A stretch of 64,000 nucleotides of DNA from Kingdonia uniflora (Eukaryota; Streptophyta; Magnoliopsida; Ranunculales; Circaeasteraceae): contig JACGCM010001129.1 of the NCBI GenBank assembly GCA_014058105.1, positions 4,909,001 through 4,973,000 of the forward strand, in the 5' to 3' direction. Positions 20,895 to 33,359 of the stretch are shown here, in pieces; the stretch's first letter is position 1, and every line of letters begins with the position of its first letter. The translations under genes were made by a program, and so were the position numbers. Under the pieces are notes generated by a model that worked only from the letters and a program-made list of their open reading frames with translations, searched no databases and had not been told where the DNA came from.

Positions 20895-21537
20895 CTATTG
20901 GAGCTGATCTAGCTGTTGGGTTTGGTTTAGGAAACCTTGCATGTGTAAACCACGTGCTTTTTCTTCTTCTCCCTCCCAAGTCTCCTGTAAGCTGCCGGTG
21001 ACAGAGCCTTTTAAGTTTGCAACCCCAACTTCTATTTTGGCGAAAGCTCGCATCAGGGGTGAGTATGGGACTCCTTTGATAGATCTTGTACCTCCCTTAT
21101 CTTGAATCATAAGTCTATTTGTTGTTTCTCTCCCCATCCTCGAGCCTGTAAAACTGCCAATTTTGCCGATCATCCCCGTCAATTCAGCCACATTCCCGAC
21201 CTCAATTTTAATCGGTATGCTTCTCATGGTTCCTACGACCACTCCGTTTGTAAGGCTTGCAACTTTTGATCGGAAGAGGAGTTTTCTTCTTTGAGGCTTT
21301 TCTCGGATTCGACAAATGTCGGCAATATCGCCAGTTGCCCTAACGGGGCTGGTTGGGGAGGTGGTACGTAAAGAGTACCAGTGGTGAACGCATCGATAAA
21401 TCGACCGAATTGACGATCGAGTCACTCAAACCTCTCGTCAATCCGTACGTTGAGTTTTTGATTTGTTGAGACAAACAACCCGGCATCATGGATCGACAAT
21501 CTGAACTCCAAGGAAAATTTACTGGCTCTGATGCCAA
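20895..21537 (-). pseudogene. Degraded gag-like leader ORFs of the outer element
   Basis: Starting right after the PBS on -, one frame reads LFVSTNQKLNVRIDERFE, stop, LDRQFGRFIDAF and LYVPPPQPAP. A second open piece lies at 21425-20895, rich in basic residues. The position fits gag, but no conserved gag motif or zinc knuckle is seen. Confidence 0.4.
21525..21536 (-). other. Primer binding site of the outer element
   Basis: Reads TGGCATCAGAGC on -, one change from the iMet-type TGGTATCAGAGC, four bases from the LTR end. Confidence 0.75.
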
Positions 21538-21539
21538 TT

Positions 21540-21969
21540 TAACGTAAATCTGAGTCGCAGAAGCAGGAAATCGGATTGATAAACGTTAACCTAATTAAAA
21601 TTGAGTTTTTTACTAACACTAAAACACAAAACTAAACCTCAAATTGAAACTAAACAAAAACTTAAACTGAAAAACAAAATTTAACTCTCTTCAAATCATC
21701 AACTAAATAAAATAGAGAACCTAGCCTCCCTTTTATAGAACTTAATGGGGTGGAAACCTTAATTAAGAAATAGAACATAAGGGGGTGGAAACCCTAATTA
21801 GAAATAATCTAGAAACTGAGAAAAGTACCTTATTATTAACCTTGTGTTGGTTAATTAGGAACTCCCTAACACCTACTTAGCTTCTCTAGCATAGAGGCTT
21901 AAATTAAATTAACATAAACGTAAATAAATCATAGATAGTGAGAAACAACCATGAGAGGACGATTCATAT
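21540..21969 (-). repeat. Right LTR (5') of the outer element, interrupted
   Basis: Homologous to 19196-19587 but with a duplicated GGGGTGGAAAC stretch near 21752-21800. It is cut at CATAT (21965-21969) by the gag-only element; its last bases CACATCA are at 26141-26147. Confidence 0.82.
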
Positions 21970-22296
21970 TGTTAAAAACTAAAATTGCGGAAGCTATTAA
22001 CGAATAACGATTTCTGTTATTTTATCAAAATTCTACTACAAACTCTCTTTATTCTCTCTAGATCTCCTAGGGTTATTCTCTTTCTCTCAATACTCAACAT
22101 AACATACCTCATACCCTAGGATCTCCTATATATAGGAAATCTCTACCTCTTTCTTTACACTCTTAAAACAGGAAACTACTAGAGTAATTCCTTTTTAGAG
22201 GATTCTCTAGAACAAAATATAATATCCTAAAACAAACTAATATAGGAAACAAAAATAGAGACCGGTCACAAAACCGTGTACCTACACGACCTATCA
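21970..22296 (-). repeat. 3' LTR (left) of the gag-only element
   Basis: 327 bp; ends CTATCA just before a CTC(C)n tract that is the purine primer on -. It contains a CTATATATAGG promoter-like motif near 22125. Confidence 0.85.
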
Positions 22297-22335
22297 CTCT
22301 CCCCCCCCCCCTCTTTGAAGGATTCGCCCACGAAT

Positions 22336-23404
22336 TCAAGGGGACGGAAGATCAATTGCTGTCACCTCGGCGTCCTCATACTCCTGACTAAATAACTGCT
22401 CCAGGGCCTCATCGACGTGATCATGTAACTGCTGGGAAATAAGCGTCATCGCTTTCCGTGGGCTAGGACACTCACATCTCATATTACCTGTCTTCCCGTA
22501 TTTGTAACAAATGGTTGTCCTGACAATCTCTGCTGGTTTGCCCCCAACTGCGGGTGCTGTAGAAGTTGGTGTTGGGGTCATTGTAGTTGGTGCTGAAAAA
22601 GATGGATATCCCGATGGCTTTATCTTATTCTCAACTCTATGAGCCATCTCTACTGTCTCTGATAAGGACTGTGGAAAGAATAAGATCATCTCGTCCGGAA
22701 TGCGCTTCGTAAGACCTAAACGAAAATGGCTAACCCGTTGTGCCTCGGACTCGGATAAAGCAACATATCATGTAAAAGTCACTAGCATAATTATCCACAA
22801 ACTGACTCCGCCCCTGACGTAAGGCCTGAAGTTTATCAAAACTCTTTTCCTCGTAAGTGCTTGGGATAAAACGAGCCATCATCTCGCCCCTCATGACCTC
22901 CCAATCTGTGATGTAATCATGATCGCTAAATACCTGTAACTGCTAAATGTTTTCCCACCAATTTAGTGCGTACCCTGTCAACTTTGTCTCGACTAGTGTC
23001 ATTGCCCTCTATCCAGTGCACTTCTTGAAGACAAACATCTTATCGACCCTATTTAACCAATCAATAAAACCATCCGCATTGAATTTTTCATCAAAATTTG
23101 ATACGCTAATCTTCACGTCCAAATTCAGGTTCTGGAACGCATAAATAATAACGTTCGCGACCTGACTCTTTGGATTGCCGTGGTAGTCATATCTCTGAGT
23201 ACCATACTGTGGTTGATGTCCGTACCTAGTAGCTTCAATACCCCCATTTGGTTTATAATTATCCATGCGAGAACGGGTTCCGAAGTTATTTGGCACGTTA
23301 CCGCGACCTCGTCCTCTTATCTCATGGAAACCGTACCTGTCTCCGTGTCCTCTGTGGTCATAGTCATCCCAATACCGATTCTCAGTTGAAAACCCGTTTC
23401 CCAA
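22336..23404 (-). pseudogene. Gag with zinc knuckle remnant
   Basis: On -, 23404-23009 ends in DVKISVSNFDEKFNADGF and WLNRVDKMFVFKKCTG. After interruption it continues with ITDWEVMRGEMMARFIPSTY and FDKLQALRQG, the retrotransposon gag core. It ends at 22336 with CYKYGKTGNMRCECP, a CCHC knuckle in which one Cys (Tyr) and the His (Asn) are changed. The N-terminal RGRGRG and Tyr/Gly-rich part may bind RNA. Stops near 22930-23000 and between 22690 and 22770 break the frame. Confidence 0.8.
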
Positions 23405-24913
23405 CGCCCCTTGTCTCTGCTGATTACCTGACCCTGCATATTATGGTCCTTGAGGAGGTGTAAGGGACTTCTGTTGTCGAGGAGGTATATACGGTGGTGC
23501 CCCTCTATTCAGCTGTCTTCTTGACTGTTGCTCATTATCTCGCTAATCCTTGCTAACATTCCCCACATACCCGTTATTACCTCTATCAGTGCTACCAAAC
23601 CCAACCCCCGAATCCCTTTGCTGAACTTGCGGAACAAACCCGCGCTGTTATGCATGCCCCTAAACTGTGGCACTCACTTGCTCAACCCTAATATTAGGCG
23701 ACGTTGGTCCTGTCGAGAGAGATAATGAAGGTGTTGTCCCGTGGGTGCTGCGTGTACGGAAAGAGTAGCTGACGGTGTTGTTGGCATCCCTCTCAAGGCC
23801 AATAGGAGTAGTGGCGCTATCTGGGTGGTGATAGCGGCTGGAAGCGATGTCAGTAAGCGACCGTGGCCATCGTCACCGATGGCCCGTCGTTGTTGTTGCC
23901 TTGAGGGCTAACGGTTCCGTTGGCGTGATCAAAGTCGTGGGGTTTATCGATGTCGCCGTTGTGGGCAAAGTATGTTGGATCATCGTAGTTTTTATCTCCT
24001 CGTTTCTCTCCATGACCACAGTTGTCCTTGGTTGGGGAAGATGGAGGTGGCCTAAACTCGCCCCAGCAGTAAAAGTCCCCACGTGTTCCCTGCGTGTTGT
24101 GTGATGCGGCAAGCTACCTTGTCGTGGCATGCCCTGTCGTACTGTGGCATGCCTTGTCATGTGCCCTCGGTGCCCTGCCCGTAGTATGTGTGCCTTGTTC
24201 TGTGCTATTTGTATTCTGCCCGTACTTAGGCATAGTCGTGCTCACACCGTGCCCCCCCCCCGTGCTGGCATGCTTGCGTCTACACCAACTGCATGGTTTA
24301 TCTCATTCGAATGACCCAAAAAATCTTTCGAACGACCCCTCAAAATTTGCCTATTTTCGATGACATAATTATTGGCATGGTTGTTTCGTGACTCGTTCGA
24401 ACGGGGAACTCCTCATTCGAACGACTCGCGAATTTCTTCGTCAATCTCGTTCACTCCGCGATTCCTTTCTTCCCCGATGCGATTTCCAGTGACTACGGTA
24501 GCCTCTCTATGTGCATCGTCGATCACCGGAGGTATATTAGACCCATCTCCAAATGCCGTTTCGTTTTCCGGATTCGACGAAGCATGTCGACAACCTCCAA
24601 ACTCGTCGTACCCCTCATCTTCACGAAAATCCACAAATTTGTCAATGCTTTCAATATCCACGGTCAGACCTGCAAACGAATTGTAATTATAGGTCCCCTC
24701 CCCTTCCGGCTCGAACCTCCCAACGTGTTCTTGGGAGAATATCGCTTCCTTTCTACGCCCTATTACTTGCAACGGTGATGGATTCATATAATTGATGCCC
24801 ACTAGTCGCCTGTCGCGCATAAAGGATCCCATTAGAAGACTTTTGCCTCTCCCCTTACTTGACCCTCTCTCGCTACCATCGATTCCGTCCCTTACAACTT
24901 CCGAGGAGGTTAT
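23405..24913 (-). pseudogene. N-terminal gag-region ORF pieces of the gag-only element
   Basis: The open piece reaching 24413 on - has SSEVVRDGIDGSERG, SLLMGSFMRDRRLVG, VGRFEPEGEGTYNYNS and an acidic FREDEGYDEFGG. Its upstream end joins the frame beyond the hAT insertion. The stretch 23405-24400 is low-complexity, Thr/Pro/His-rich in - translation, with several stops. No known domain. Confidence 0.5.
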
Positions 24914-25581
24914 CAGGGGCGGATTTATAGGCTTGGAAGAGGGGGCAACTGCCCCCCCTTGATTTTTGTCAAAAATGGGCTTATATATAGCATTTGAAAA
25001 AAAAAAAAAAACTATACATATCCACCACCTAAAGCCCAGCCCTGGCAACCCCACAGCCCAACCCAGAAAATGTGGGAACCAAACCATACTTATCTAAGAG
25101 CCCGACCCAGAAATAGAAAGTGTGGGAAGTGGGAAACTCAACAAGTATCTCTCCAACAGTCCAACTCCAACTCCAAGCATCTTCTTTGCCTAAATTTGTA
25201 GTTCAGGTTCTAACATGTCAATCGCAACCCCCACCCAGCTTGCTATTTTATTAACTGCTTTTGGACTTATGTCAATAGGAGCTGGGTGTATTAAAGCATG
25301 TTCTATATAACCTTTGGCGCTGACCAGTTGGTAAAACAAGATGACCGTGAAGGTGAAAGTATTAGACCATGTAACCTCAACCTTCCAAATCCCAGCTGGC
25401 TCTTATATTTTGTTCACAGTTGTCACTTTAACGATATTGCTACCATTTTATGATCGTGTTTTCATTCTTCTACTATCAAAATACACCGACATCCTCGTAA
25501 AATTACTTAAATACCCTTAAACACCCAATTTTTTTTTTTCCGGGCAGCCCCCCCTACTATAAAACGATAGTTCCGCCCCTT
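24914..25581. mobile_element. hAT-type non-autonomous element, TSD GAGGTTAT
   Basis: Starts CAGGGGCGGATTTATAGG and ends AGTTCCGCCCCTT. The perfect 8-bp duplication GAGGTTAT is at 24906-24913 and 25582-25589. The 8-bp TSD and CAGGGGCGG termini are the hAT signature. 668 bp with no transposase. It interrupts the gag ORF of the surrounding element. Confidence 0.88.
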
Positions 25582-25790
25582 GAGGTTATTCTTGCCGAAT
25601 TTGACATCACCGCTAATAATAGTGCTTCAATTTGTGTCGTGACAACCTTGTTGGATGTTGTTAAATCTGCGATAGCATCTTCTACCGATTTTAAACGCTC
25701 TCCTTGTGTTTGTTTGATAGATTTCTTCGGTGTTTTCTTACCCATCTTCGTAAAAGAAATCCGCCAAGTTCGATCTGGCTCTGATACCAA
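25557..25790 (-). pseudogene. Gag N-terminus of the gag-only element
   Basis: The frame begins MVSEPDRTWRISFTKMGKK and continues KTPKKSIKQTQGERLKSVED and AIADLTTSNKVV, a typical short basic then coiled-coil gag start right after the PBS. The last codons (25557-25581) lie in the hAT insertion. Confidence 0.6.
25778..25789 (-). other. Primer binding site of the gag-only element
   Basis: TGGTATCAGAGC on -, the exact iMet-type PBS, three bases from the LTR end. Confidence 0.85.
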
Positions 25791-25792
25791 TT

Positions 25793-26140
25793 TGTTAAAA
25801 ACTAAGATTGCGGAAGCTATTAATGAATAACGATCTCTGTTATTTAATCAAAATACTACTACAAACTCTCTCTATTCTCTCTAGATTTCCTAGAGTTCTT
25901 CCCTTTCTCTCAATACTCAACATAACATACCTCGTACCCTAGGATCTTCTATATATAAAGGAAATCTCCACCTCTTTCTCTACACTCCTAAAACAGGAAA
26001 CTACTAGAGTAATTCATTTTTAGAGGATTCTCTAGAACAAAATATAATATCCTAAAACAAACTAATATAGGAAACAAAAATAGAGACCGGTCACAAAACC
26101 GTGTACCTAGGTCGTGATTGTGACGACCCACGACCTATCA
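25793..26140 (-). repeat. 5' LTR (right) of the gag-only element
   Basis: 348 bp, aligned end to end with 21970-22296. It has an extra ~20 bp near its right end (GTCGTGATTGTGACGACC) that the other LTR lacks. Confidence 0.85.
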
Positions 26141-26147
26141 CACATCA

Positions 26148-29100
26148 TTAACTTTTAAGAACAAATTCATTCATTGTTATAAACATATTGATGGTTTTCT
26201 TGTTCTGTGCTCTGCTGAAGAATCAGATGTGCAGTTGCTGAGATCAAAAACAAGGATCATGCCAACATCCTGAATACTCATAAATTTCGCTTCATAAGGG
26301 TAAGTGGAACACATTAGATTGCATGATTTGATGTCGTTACTTACCTATGTAAAGAAATTAGTCCAATTATTAGAAAGTAGCAAAATGTCATTATTGTATT
26401 AGTATGGATTTTTACCTATGATACCAAGATACTTTAAAATGCTCCTCACATCCGTGTCCAAAGCTATACAACGCTGACACTGATACTTTTTTATTTTTTG
26501 GAGTTGGAAGCTGTTTGTGTGAATTGATCCCAGGACCTCTTGGTTTTCACTCTCCAAGCCACTACTCCAACCAACTGAGCAAGTACTTCATAGGTATTTC
26601 TGAATACAACTTCCTCATCTCTTAATTGCGTTGCTTATTTCTTTAGATTCTAAGATTTCAATCCTAGATAAAATTATATATCAAAAGTCCCTACTAAATA
26701 GCTTTCTTGCATTTGGTTTTAGAAGAAAAAAAAAACATGAGAAACGTATTCACACGAATAGAAACATGCATGAAATTAGTGAAAAATGATGAAATCGTGA
26801 TTCATACCCCCATTTCCCGTATCAGTATGGGTGATTCTATCTGGTTTATAACATTTTACACTATATAAAAAATTGTTTGATTAGTATCAAGCTATTAGTT
26901 AATAAACGGAGACACGTTTTGTAAAAAGCTACAATTAATTTAAGCATTAGAAAGCAACAATTCGTCTCGCACAATATAGATATTGTGTTTGCTGTTACAA
27001 ACATGCCCTGGAATGAAAGTAAGGAAACAATTACGAACTTCCTTTTTACTCCTCTTTGATCCTTAACGTATATATACAACCAGGTAGATGTTTGGTCCTT
27101 TTCACAATTAGTTCTCTGAGCTTCACGCTCAACCGCAGCTTTACCAACAATGCCGAACAATGGCTTGATTGCAAAGCAATTTTATTTATAAGCTTGAATA
27201 AGATTTTTAGTTTGATCTTTCTTACCTACTTCAGAACGAAAGCCCAAATTTCTTTTGAGTTTTAGGTTCAGTTTTTCTCGAATAGCCTGTCAACAGATCA
27301 GAATTTTTACTATGACTATTCTAATCTACGTCTACCATGATGTAGTCATAAACTGATGGGTACTTTTGCGCGTGTCATGTCCATAACTTTCTAATTCTCA
27401 TATGGAGGACATTTTGACAGTCAATACTGTTATTGAACTTTCTCCTGATGATTTAAGTGAGACCGTGTATAAATGCATGTATGTGTTTTTGAATTAAAGA
27501 ACTTTCAGTGAAAAGCTATATATTGACATTAAAAGTATTTGAGGTATAAGTAGTATAGATAATCACTTAATTACCACAACCCTCACATCATCAGGCCTGG
27601 ATAAAGCTTAATAAGTTCACATCACTATAGCTGACTTTATTATATTTTCCTATTACTATTAAAATTTATAGTATTTTAGTTTCATGTTATGCAATATGCA
27701 GGACTTTGTTTAATTTCCATTTGATTGGCAGGCAATAGCTGTGAAAGCTTCTTCACATGAGCTGCAAACCGTGTAATTACTCTCCCAACTTATGCAGGCA
27801 AGTTCTCTATTCAGAGTCAAGTTATTATGGGTTTCTTATTTCTGCTCCATTTGATCTTTGCATTACCATGATTAAGGAACACCTAGGTGATTTACTTCGT
27901 AGCCAGAAAATCATGTTGTTTGACTTCTCAATTACCATAACATGGATGTCCCACTCCGGTGGGCAACATGGATCTTGATCCAGGATATAATGCAAATATT
28001 ATGTATGAATATAGCTTTTGCTTCCTTCTAAATACTCTGGTGGGACATCTGATGCAAATGCAATACAAAATTAATCATGACAAGCACTAGGGGAATTTCA
28101 TACCACCCACCCCATCTTAGTCCTCTGCATTACTTTAATAAATTACGCGTTAAGTGCTAAACCATCCAAGCATTAGATTTTTTAGATTTTTCTATCACAG
28201 TCCATAAATAATTTATATTCATTGTCTTTAGTTAAGTTCTCCTCTAAAATAAATACTTTTATGTTGCTTTAGGTTTGCACATGTACAATCTACTCAAGAA
28301 TTGGGTACGAGAATGGAAATTGACTCCAACTACGACCTAAAAGGGTATCTATAGCCTGTAAGAGAATGTTTGCAACCCAAATATTGTTGTTGAATTCACA
28401 ACGCAACCGAGCAGTGAAAAATTGGGGGTTTATCTGCGTCAAACGGATGAATTCATGCTCGATATGCATGTAAGCTTGCAGCTCAAGTTATTAATTTTGT
28501 TTCTTTGTAGTTGTTTTATGGGAAAATGGAGGGGAAGTCGTTTGGGACTTATTTTAGCCGAATCTTCTCTGCTATATATAGACATGAATTTGATGAATGA
28601 AGATACAACTAATGTAACCATAAAGAGCCCACCCCGCCGTCGATGCCACCTAAAAATAAAAGTTGCATGATGGGGACTTCCCGTTGGAAAGATGGCAATT
28701 TCTTATTGTGCATGCATACCTAAAACAAATTATGCCAATGTAGTATCTTATAATTCTACGGTTTAATGTTTTTTTTTTTTTTTTTTTTTTTCAGGTTTTC
28801 TTGGAGTGATACTTAGGATGCAGAGCTAGAGGAAATATCAATGCCGTGAGTGGTGAATCTGGATAAGATTATATCTGAACGCAAGCGCCTTACTATAGCC
28901 ATTTATTTTTCTTTTGCATTCTATCAGAAACTTTTATCAGATCAATTGGTTTGCATGGATGACATTAGAATAAGAGAAGGGTATAATTAAGTAGAAGTGA
29001 GAGGTTGGCTAGTAGTAAACTAAACTGTGTTGGTGGGCTGGAAACTTGGGTATGGGCCTACAAAACAAGTAGGCGCCCATGAAGTCCTGTTTGGCACGCG

Positions 29101-30359
29101 GAGTCAGGAATTGGGCCCCACTTTGTTAGTATGCTCGTCCATGCACAGGCGTGGAATTATATGGCCAAGGCTGTCGGCTGAGTGACATAAATATTTACCT
29201 CCAAAGTGGCACTCACTATTACATCAAAAATACATAATAATACGTCTAAACTCTTAATAAAAGGGATAACAGCTATGATCCGCGGATATTTCAAAGGTGT
29301 AAATCAAGCAAATTGGGCACCAATATCACATAATAATTGTATTTTTAAGTTGACAATGAATTTAGTGTAGGAAAAGAAAAAGGGAACCTCAAGGTGTTTT
29401 GGTTGCAAGTCAATTTGAGTGTAATTAAACTTATTATGTTAAAAACTAGAATATATATATATATATATGCATGTTATGAAAGTTGAAATAAAATAAAATA
29501 GAGTAAGGTAGAAGATGAAAACATGAAACTGGAAATGATGAGGTTGTTGATCTTGAGTGAGTGAGTGAGTGGGAAAGCACTGCCCCAAAAAGTGAAGAAT
29601 ATATATACAATTATACATAGTTCAAAGAATATTTGGGAGGTGGTGACATGCAATTGGGGCGTGCCCTGCTGTGTACTCTTCTCAGTTATTCTCAAAATAA
29701 AAAATAATTCCAATAATGATAATTTACAATGAAGTGACACAATAGTACATGTGTTTAAGTTAATATTGATCATGCCAATATCAAAATTATTGGACACAAT
29801 ATGGATTTCAGTCCAGACTGGGATTATTATTCTTATGTCAAATAGCTGACGGACTTGGGTTTTGAACTAGACCCCTTGATGTGTAGGAGGATCCTATGTC
29901 AAAACACATTCAAAACAAATGTTTTAGGAGACGTGAGAAGTAGGGCTTTCTCTATCTTACATGCAAAGCAACCCCAAAACGAGAGAGAAGAGGCTGTGGA
30001 AAGTTGATGCCCTTTTCTCTCACTTTGGAAATTATCATCATCATCATCCCAACCCACAGCGCACTATGATAATCTTTTCTTTCAAACAATGCTAGGGCCA
30101 AAGGAGGGACCCAATGCCTATCTCTTTCACAAGATCATCTTCAGAAACATGTCCCTAAAGGATTTTCATTTCTAACCCTAGGAAATCAATATACTTTGAA
30201 ATACCTTTTGTCATTTTAAAGTGAACCTTAGTGTTTGAGAGTTGACCTAATCCCACATGATCATACAATTCTGATCTGATCTTGTCAAAGGTGATCAACT
30301 CGAGTCCAGGTGCAATTTGGGGGCAAATCAAAGAGAAAAAGAGTTTGGTACTAACGAGT
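26148..30359. other. Intergenic region, no supportable gene
   Basis: 4.2 kb of AT-rich sequence. Short open frames (for example 27757-27978 and 28422-28670) show no conserved family features. It holds a poly-T run (28768-28792) and a (TA)n tract near 29452-29468. I could not identify exons or a transposon. Confidence 0.45.
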
Positions 30360-30599
30360 CCTAAGCGCCTCTCTATCCAACATGTGTGCTAGTTAAACAT
30401 CATTGTTAACCTTAGTTAATTTGCATTCTAATTGATATAAATGCTCCTTCAATTGAGGGGGAATATCAATCAAATTCTCTACTTTTCTTTTTTATGAAAT
30501 ATTATTTTGACCAGAGATCTTTGCGCACGAGATGTGTTCCATCTAATTCTTCACTTATAACTGAGGGGCATGCTGAATATCCAACTCATCGGATACACT

Positions 30600-31017
30600 C
30601 AGTGGCGGATCCAGGAATCTGAACTAGGGTGGGCAAGGGGGTTCGGGGGCAGTAGCCCCTGAAAAAAAAAATCAAAGTAATTAAGGGTATTTTTAACCAT
30701 AAAGATAGAGAGGGAGCAAACATTGAAGGATTTTACAAAAAAAAAAAAATTGATTTGAGTACATTTTATGGTTGACTATGTATTACCAAAAAGCCCAAAA
30801 AATATCATAATATGGGTGGGCAAATAAGTGTATGTGTAGTAAATTAAGAAAGTCAGGGAGGGCAAAATGTAAATTTTACAAAAGTCAGGGAGGGAAAGAG
30901 CAACATTTTACAAAGGGCAAGTGGAAATCTTTTTTTTTTTTACCTGTAGAAATCAAAGCTCTAAAATTTTCAGGGTCGGCGGCTGCCTACCCTGAGCTCT
31001 ACCTAGATACGCCACTG
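30600..31017. mobile_element. hAT-type MITE, TSD GATACA(C/T)T
   Basis: Starts CAGTGGCGGATCCAGG and ends ATACGCCACTG. Flanking 8-mers are GATACACT (30592-30599) and GATACATT (31018-31025), 7 of 8 identical. 418 bp, non-coding. Confidence 0.82.
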
Positions 31018-31389
31018 GATACATTTATCTCTATTAATAAAGAAAAACCTCAATATTTGATTTAAGGCACAGTTGTACATCAACGAGTTGTCATTTTCGA
31101 GGAGTGGATTAAGGCATAAGATGATGTTAACAAAAAAAAACACACGAAAGAATAGATATGACCAAATATGCTTCTCGAGACACCACCTTATAAAACCTAA
31201 TCAAAACCTTATTTTCCCATTTTCTCACTTCACCTCTTCTACTCCTCTCCATACGTTGGTTTCTATCTTTCTATCTCTTCAATTTTCCCCTCTTCAAAAT
31301 ACTTCAAAATAAAATCAAAACTCAAACATATCCCCAAATGTAATGCGTTCGCACGCGCAATAGTGCGTGCACAATTGCTCGTGTATTAG

Positions 31390-31575
31390 ATCAACTTCAC
31401 AAGGAAAAAATTAATTATCACTTAATAATACAATACCAATGATAAGTTACGTATTAGATTAAATTCACAAATAATTTTTTTTTGATAATACAATACCAAT
31501 GATAAGTTATGTATTCGATTGAATTCAGAAAAAAAAAAAATTCCTTTTGATAATACAATACCAATGATAATTAAT
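31390..31575. repeat. Short tandem repeat, three units of about 65 bp
   Basis: GATAATACAATACCAATGAT recurs three times (two of them as TTGATAATAC), each followed by AAGTTA(C/T)GTATT or AATTAATT. Confidence 0.75.
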
Positions 31576-31674
31576 TAAGGATCTTGTATCATTAGTGTAC
31601 CAAAATATAACTCTACAAATTTATATCAATATTGTATTAATCCAACTTTGTTCTATGCTATTGCATTTTCAAAT

Positions 31675-32493
31675 GACACCCTTAAAGCGCTGGGTTTCAA
31701 TGACAAGTGGTGTGGCTGGATTCAGCAGTGCATATCCACCACGACGCTCAGTTTTAACTTAAATGACACCCCTTACGGAATGCTCAAGCCGGGGAGGGGC
31801 TCAGACAATGAGACCCCCTTTCACCCTCCCTTTTCCTCATTTGCTCGGAGGTTCTCTCGCGCATCATCCTTCAGAAGGAACAACAAGGCAAGCTACATGG
31901 AATCAAGACTGCCAGAGGTAGTACCCCTATCTCCCACCTCCTGTTCGTGGACGACAGCTTCATATTTTGTAAGGCCACTCTCGATGAGGTAGGCACCCTC
32001 AAAGACGCTCTCAGTATACTCAAGTTTCCGGTCAGGAGGTTAACTTTGCAAAATCGTGCATTCTCTTCAGCAAGAACTGCCATCACCGACACCATAGGCT
32101 GATCCAAAATATCTTGCACATCAAGAAGGATACTTCGGGAGAAAGGTACCTTGGCGCCCCCCTTACCTTTGACCGCTCCAAAAGTCTCAACTTCTAAGAC
32201 ATCATTTCTAGAGTCTCTAGCAAGATTGAAGGATGGAAAGCCAAAAATCTCTCCCAAGCTGGACGACTCACTCTCATCAAAGCTGTTAACTCGGAAATTC
32301 CTTCTTTTCAGATGACCGTTTTCCCTTCCCCCAGAAGATCTGCAAAAAGCTCGATTCCCTGAATGACACATTCCTATGGGGCTCAAACAGCAATGGCAGG
32401 ACAAAAAACCAACTTATCAAATGGAATAGCATTTGCCAATAGCCTAAATTCGGAGGACTTGGAATCCGCAAAGCCACCCATCATAACCAAGCC
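31675..32493 (+). pseudogene. LINE reverse transcriptase fragment
   Basis: LGFNDKWCGWIQQCIS and SFNLNDTPYG precede a stop and frameshifts. The catalytic block reads LLFVDDSFIFCKA near 31935-31975 (normally FADD). GERYLGAPL follows near 32140. Several frame changes up to the ORF at 32494. Confidence 0.85.
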
Positions 32494-33279
32494 ATGCTGG
32501 CTAAACTTTTCTGGAGAATCATTAAAGAACCAAAGAAACCTTGGGCGCAAAACATGATCGCAAAGTATACCCCGAAAGCACCGCCTATACTGGCCCAGGC
32601 GCAAAACTCGGACTCATGGATTTGGAAAGGAATTTTAAAAGCCCGGAACCGTATCTGGCCCGACTTGTGCTGGCATATTGGCAACGGGGAAAGTGTGGAC
32701 CTATGGCTCGAACCTTGGATCCCGGGCATCAGGTTTAGGAGACTTGCGGGGCCTGCTCCTCTCGTTAGGCCCATTACCAGAGTTGCTGACCTTATTAATC
32801 AAAATAGCAGAACTTGGAACACGGCTTTAATTCATACCATGTTCCAAAAAGACATTGCGGACCTCATCACATCTATCCCCTTCAGTCGCTATCCGGGGAG
32901 GGATGTCCTCAGATGGAAGCAGGAACATAATGGCATTCTTACAGTTAAGTCCGTCCATAATTACTCTCTTAGAGAGCAAAACAGCGAGCATCTAGGTTGG
33001 AATACTACAAACATTGACGATTTCGTTTGGGAGACCATCTGGAAGATGAAGGTGGCGTTTAGAATCCAACTTTTCCTTTGGAAAGCCATTCAAGACGGCA
33101 TCCTGACAAAGCTGAACCTGTGGCATGGATATGGCGACTGGGATACCAACTGCCCTCAATGCGGTGCTGAGACCGAAACTACATTGCACACACTTTTTTT
33201 CTGCCAAGCCGCCCAAGAGATTTGGAGGAAATCGCACCTTGCCCTCGACTTTGAAACTGGGTTTACACAGACTCTCTGA
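32494..33279 (+). pseudogene. LINE zinc-binding RVT (zf-RVT) region
   Basis: A 261-aa open frame: MLAKLFWRIIKEPKKPWAQ, WHIGNGESVDLWLEPWIPG, then KVAFRIQLFLWKAIQDGILT and CPQCGAETETTLHTLFFCQA. The C-x2-C...H-x4-C pattern is typical of the zf-RVT domain that follows RT in plant LINEs. Confidence 0.9.
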
Positions 33280-33359
33280 GTTAGATCATCCAGCACTGCT
33301 ACACTATTAAGGGAGGCACAAACGGCCTACCTCAGTTCTGTAGCACCCTGAGCTCTATC

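Larger units (their letters stand above)
21970..26140 (-). mobile_element. Gag-only LTR retrotransposon (TR-GAG type)
   Basis: LTRs at 21970-22296 and 25793-26140 are strongly similar (TGTTAAAAACTA at one end, CACGACCTATCA at the other). On - the right LTR is followed by an exact iMet-type PBS, and the left is preceded by a long purine tract (complement of 22297-22312). The interior codes gag pieces only: no protease, RT, RNase H or integrase. TSD CATAT/CACAT (21965-21969, 26141-26145) sits in the outer LTR. A hAT MITE interrupts it at 24914-25581. This structure matches the described TR-GAG class. Confidence 0.85.
19196..26147 (-). mobile_element. Non-autonomous LTR retrotransposon hosting nested insertions
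   Basis: Two similar LTRs (left 19196-19587; right 21540-21969, resuming 26146-26147) flank a ~1.95-kb internal region. On - the right LTR is followed by a PBS (TGGCATCAGAGC) and the left LTR is preceded by a purine tract (GACGGAGGGATT). Flanking 5-mers TTAAT (19191-19195) and TTAAC (26148-26152) fit a decayed TSD. No RT, RNase H or integrase motif is present, so it depends on another element. It contains a MITE (20301-20765), and the gag-only element (21970-26140) is inserted in its right LTR. Confidence 0.8.

Noticed and set aside
23847..24363. GC-rich ORFs on + in the gag-only element
   Set aside because: Opposite strand to the gag frames, low-complexity and without any family match.
29452..29468. 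(TA)n tract as an origin or regulatory element
   Set aside because: Simple dinucleotide repeat; common in plant intergenic DNA.
31073..31312. 79-aa ORF on +
   Set aside because: AT-rich sequence inside the split TIR element; no conserved motif.
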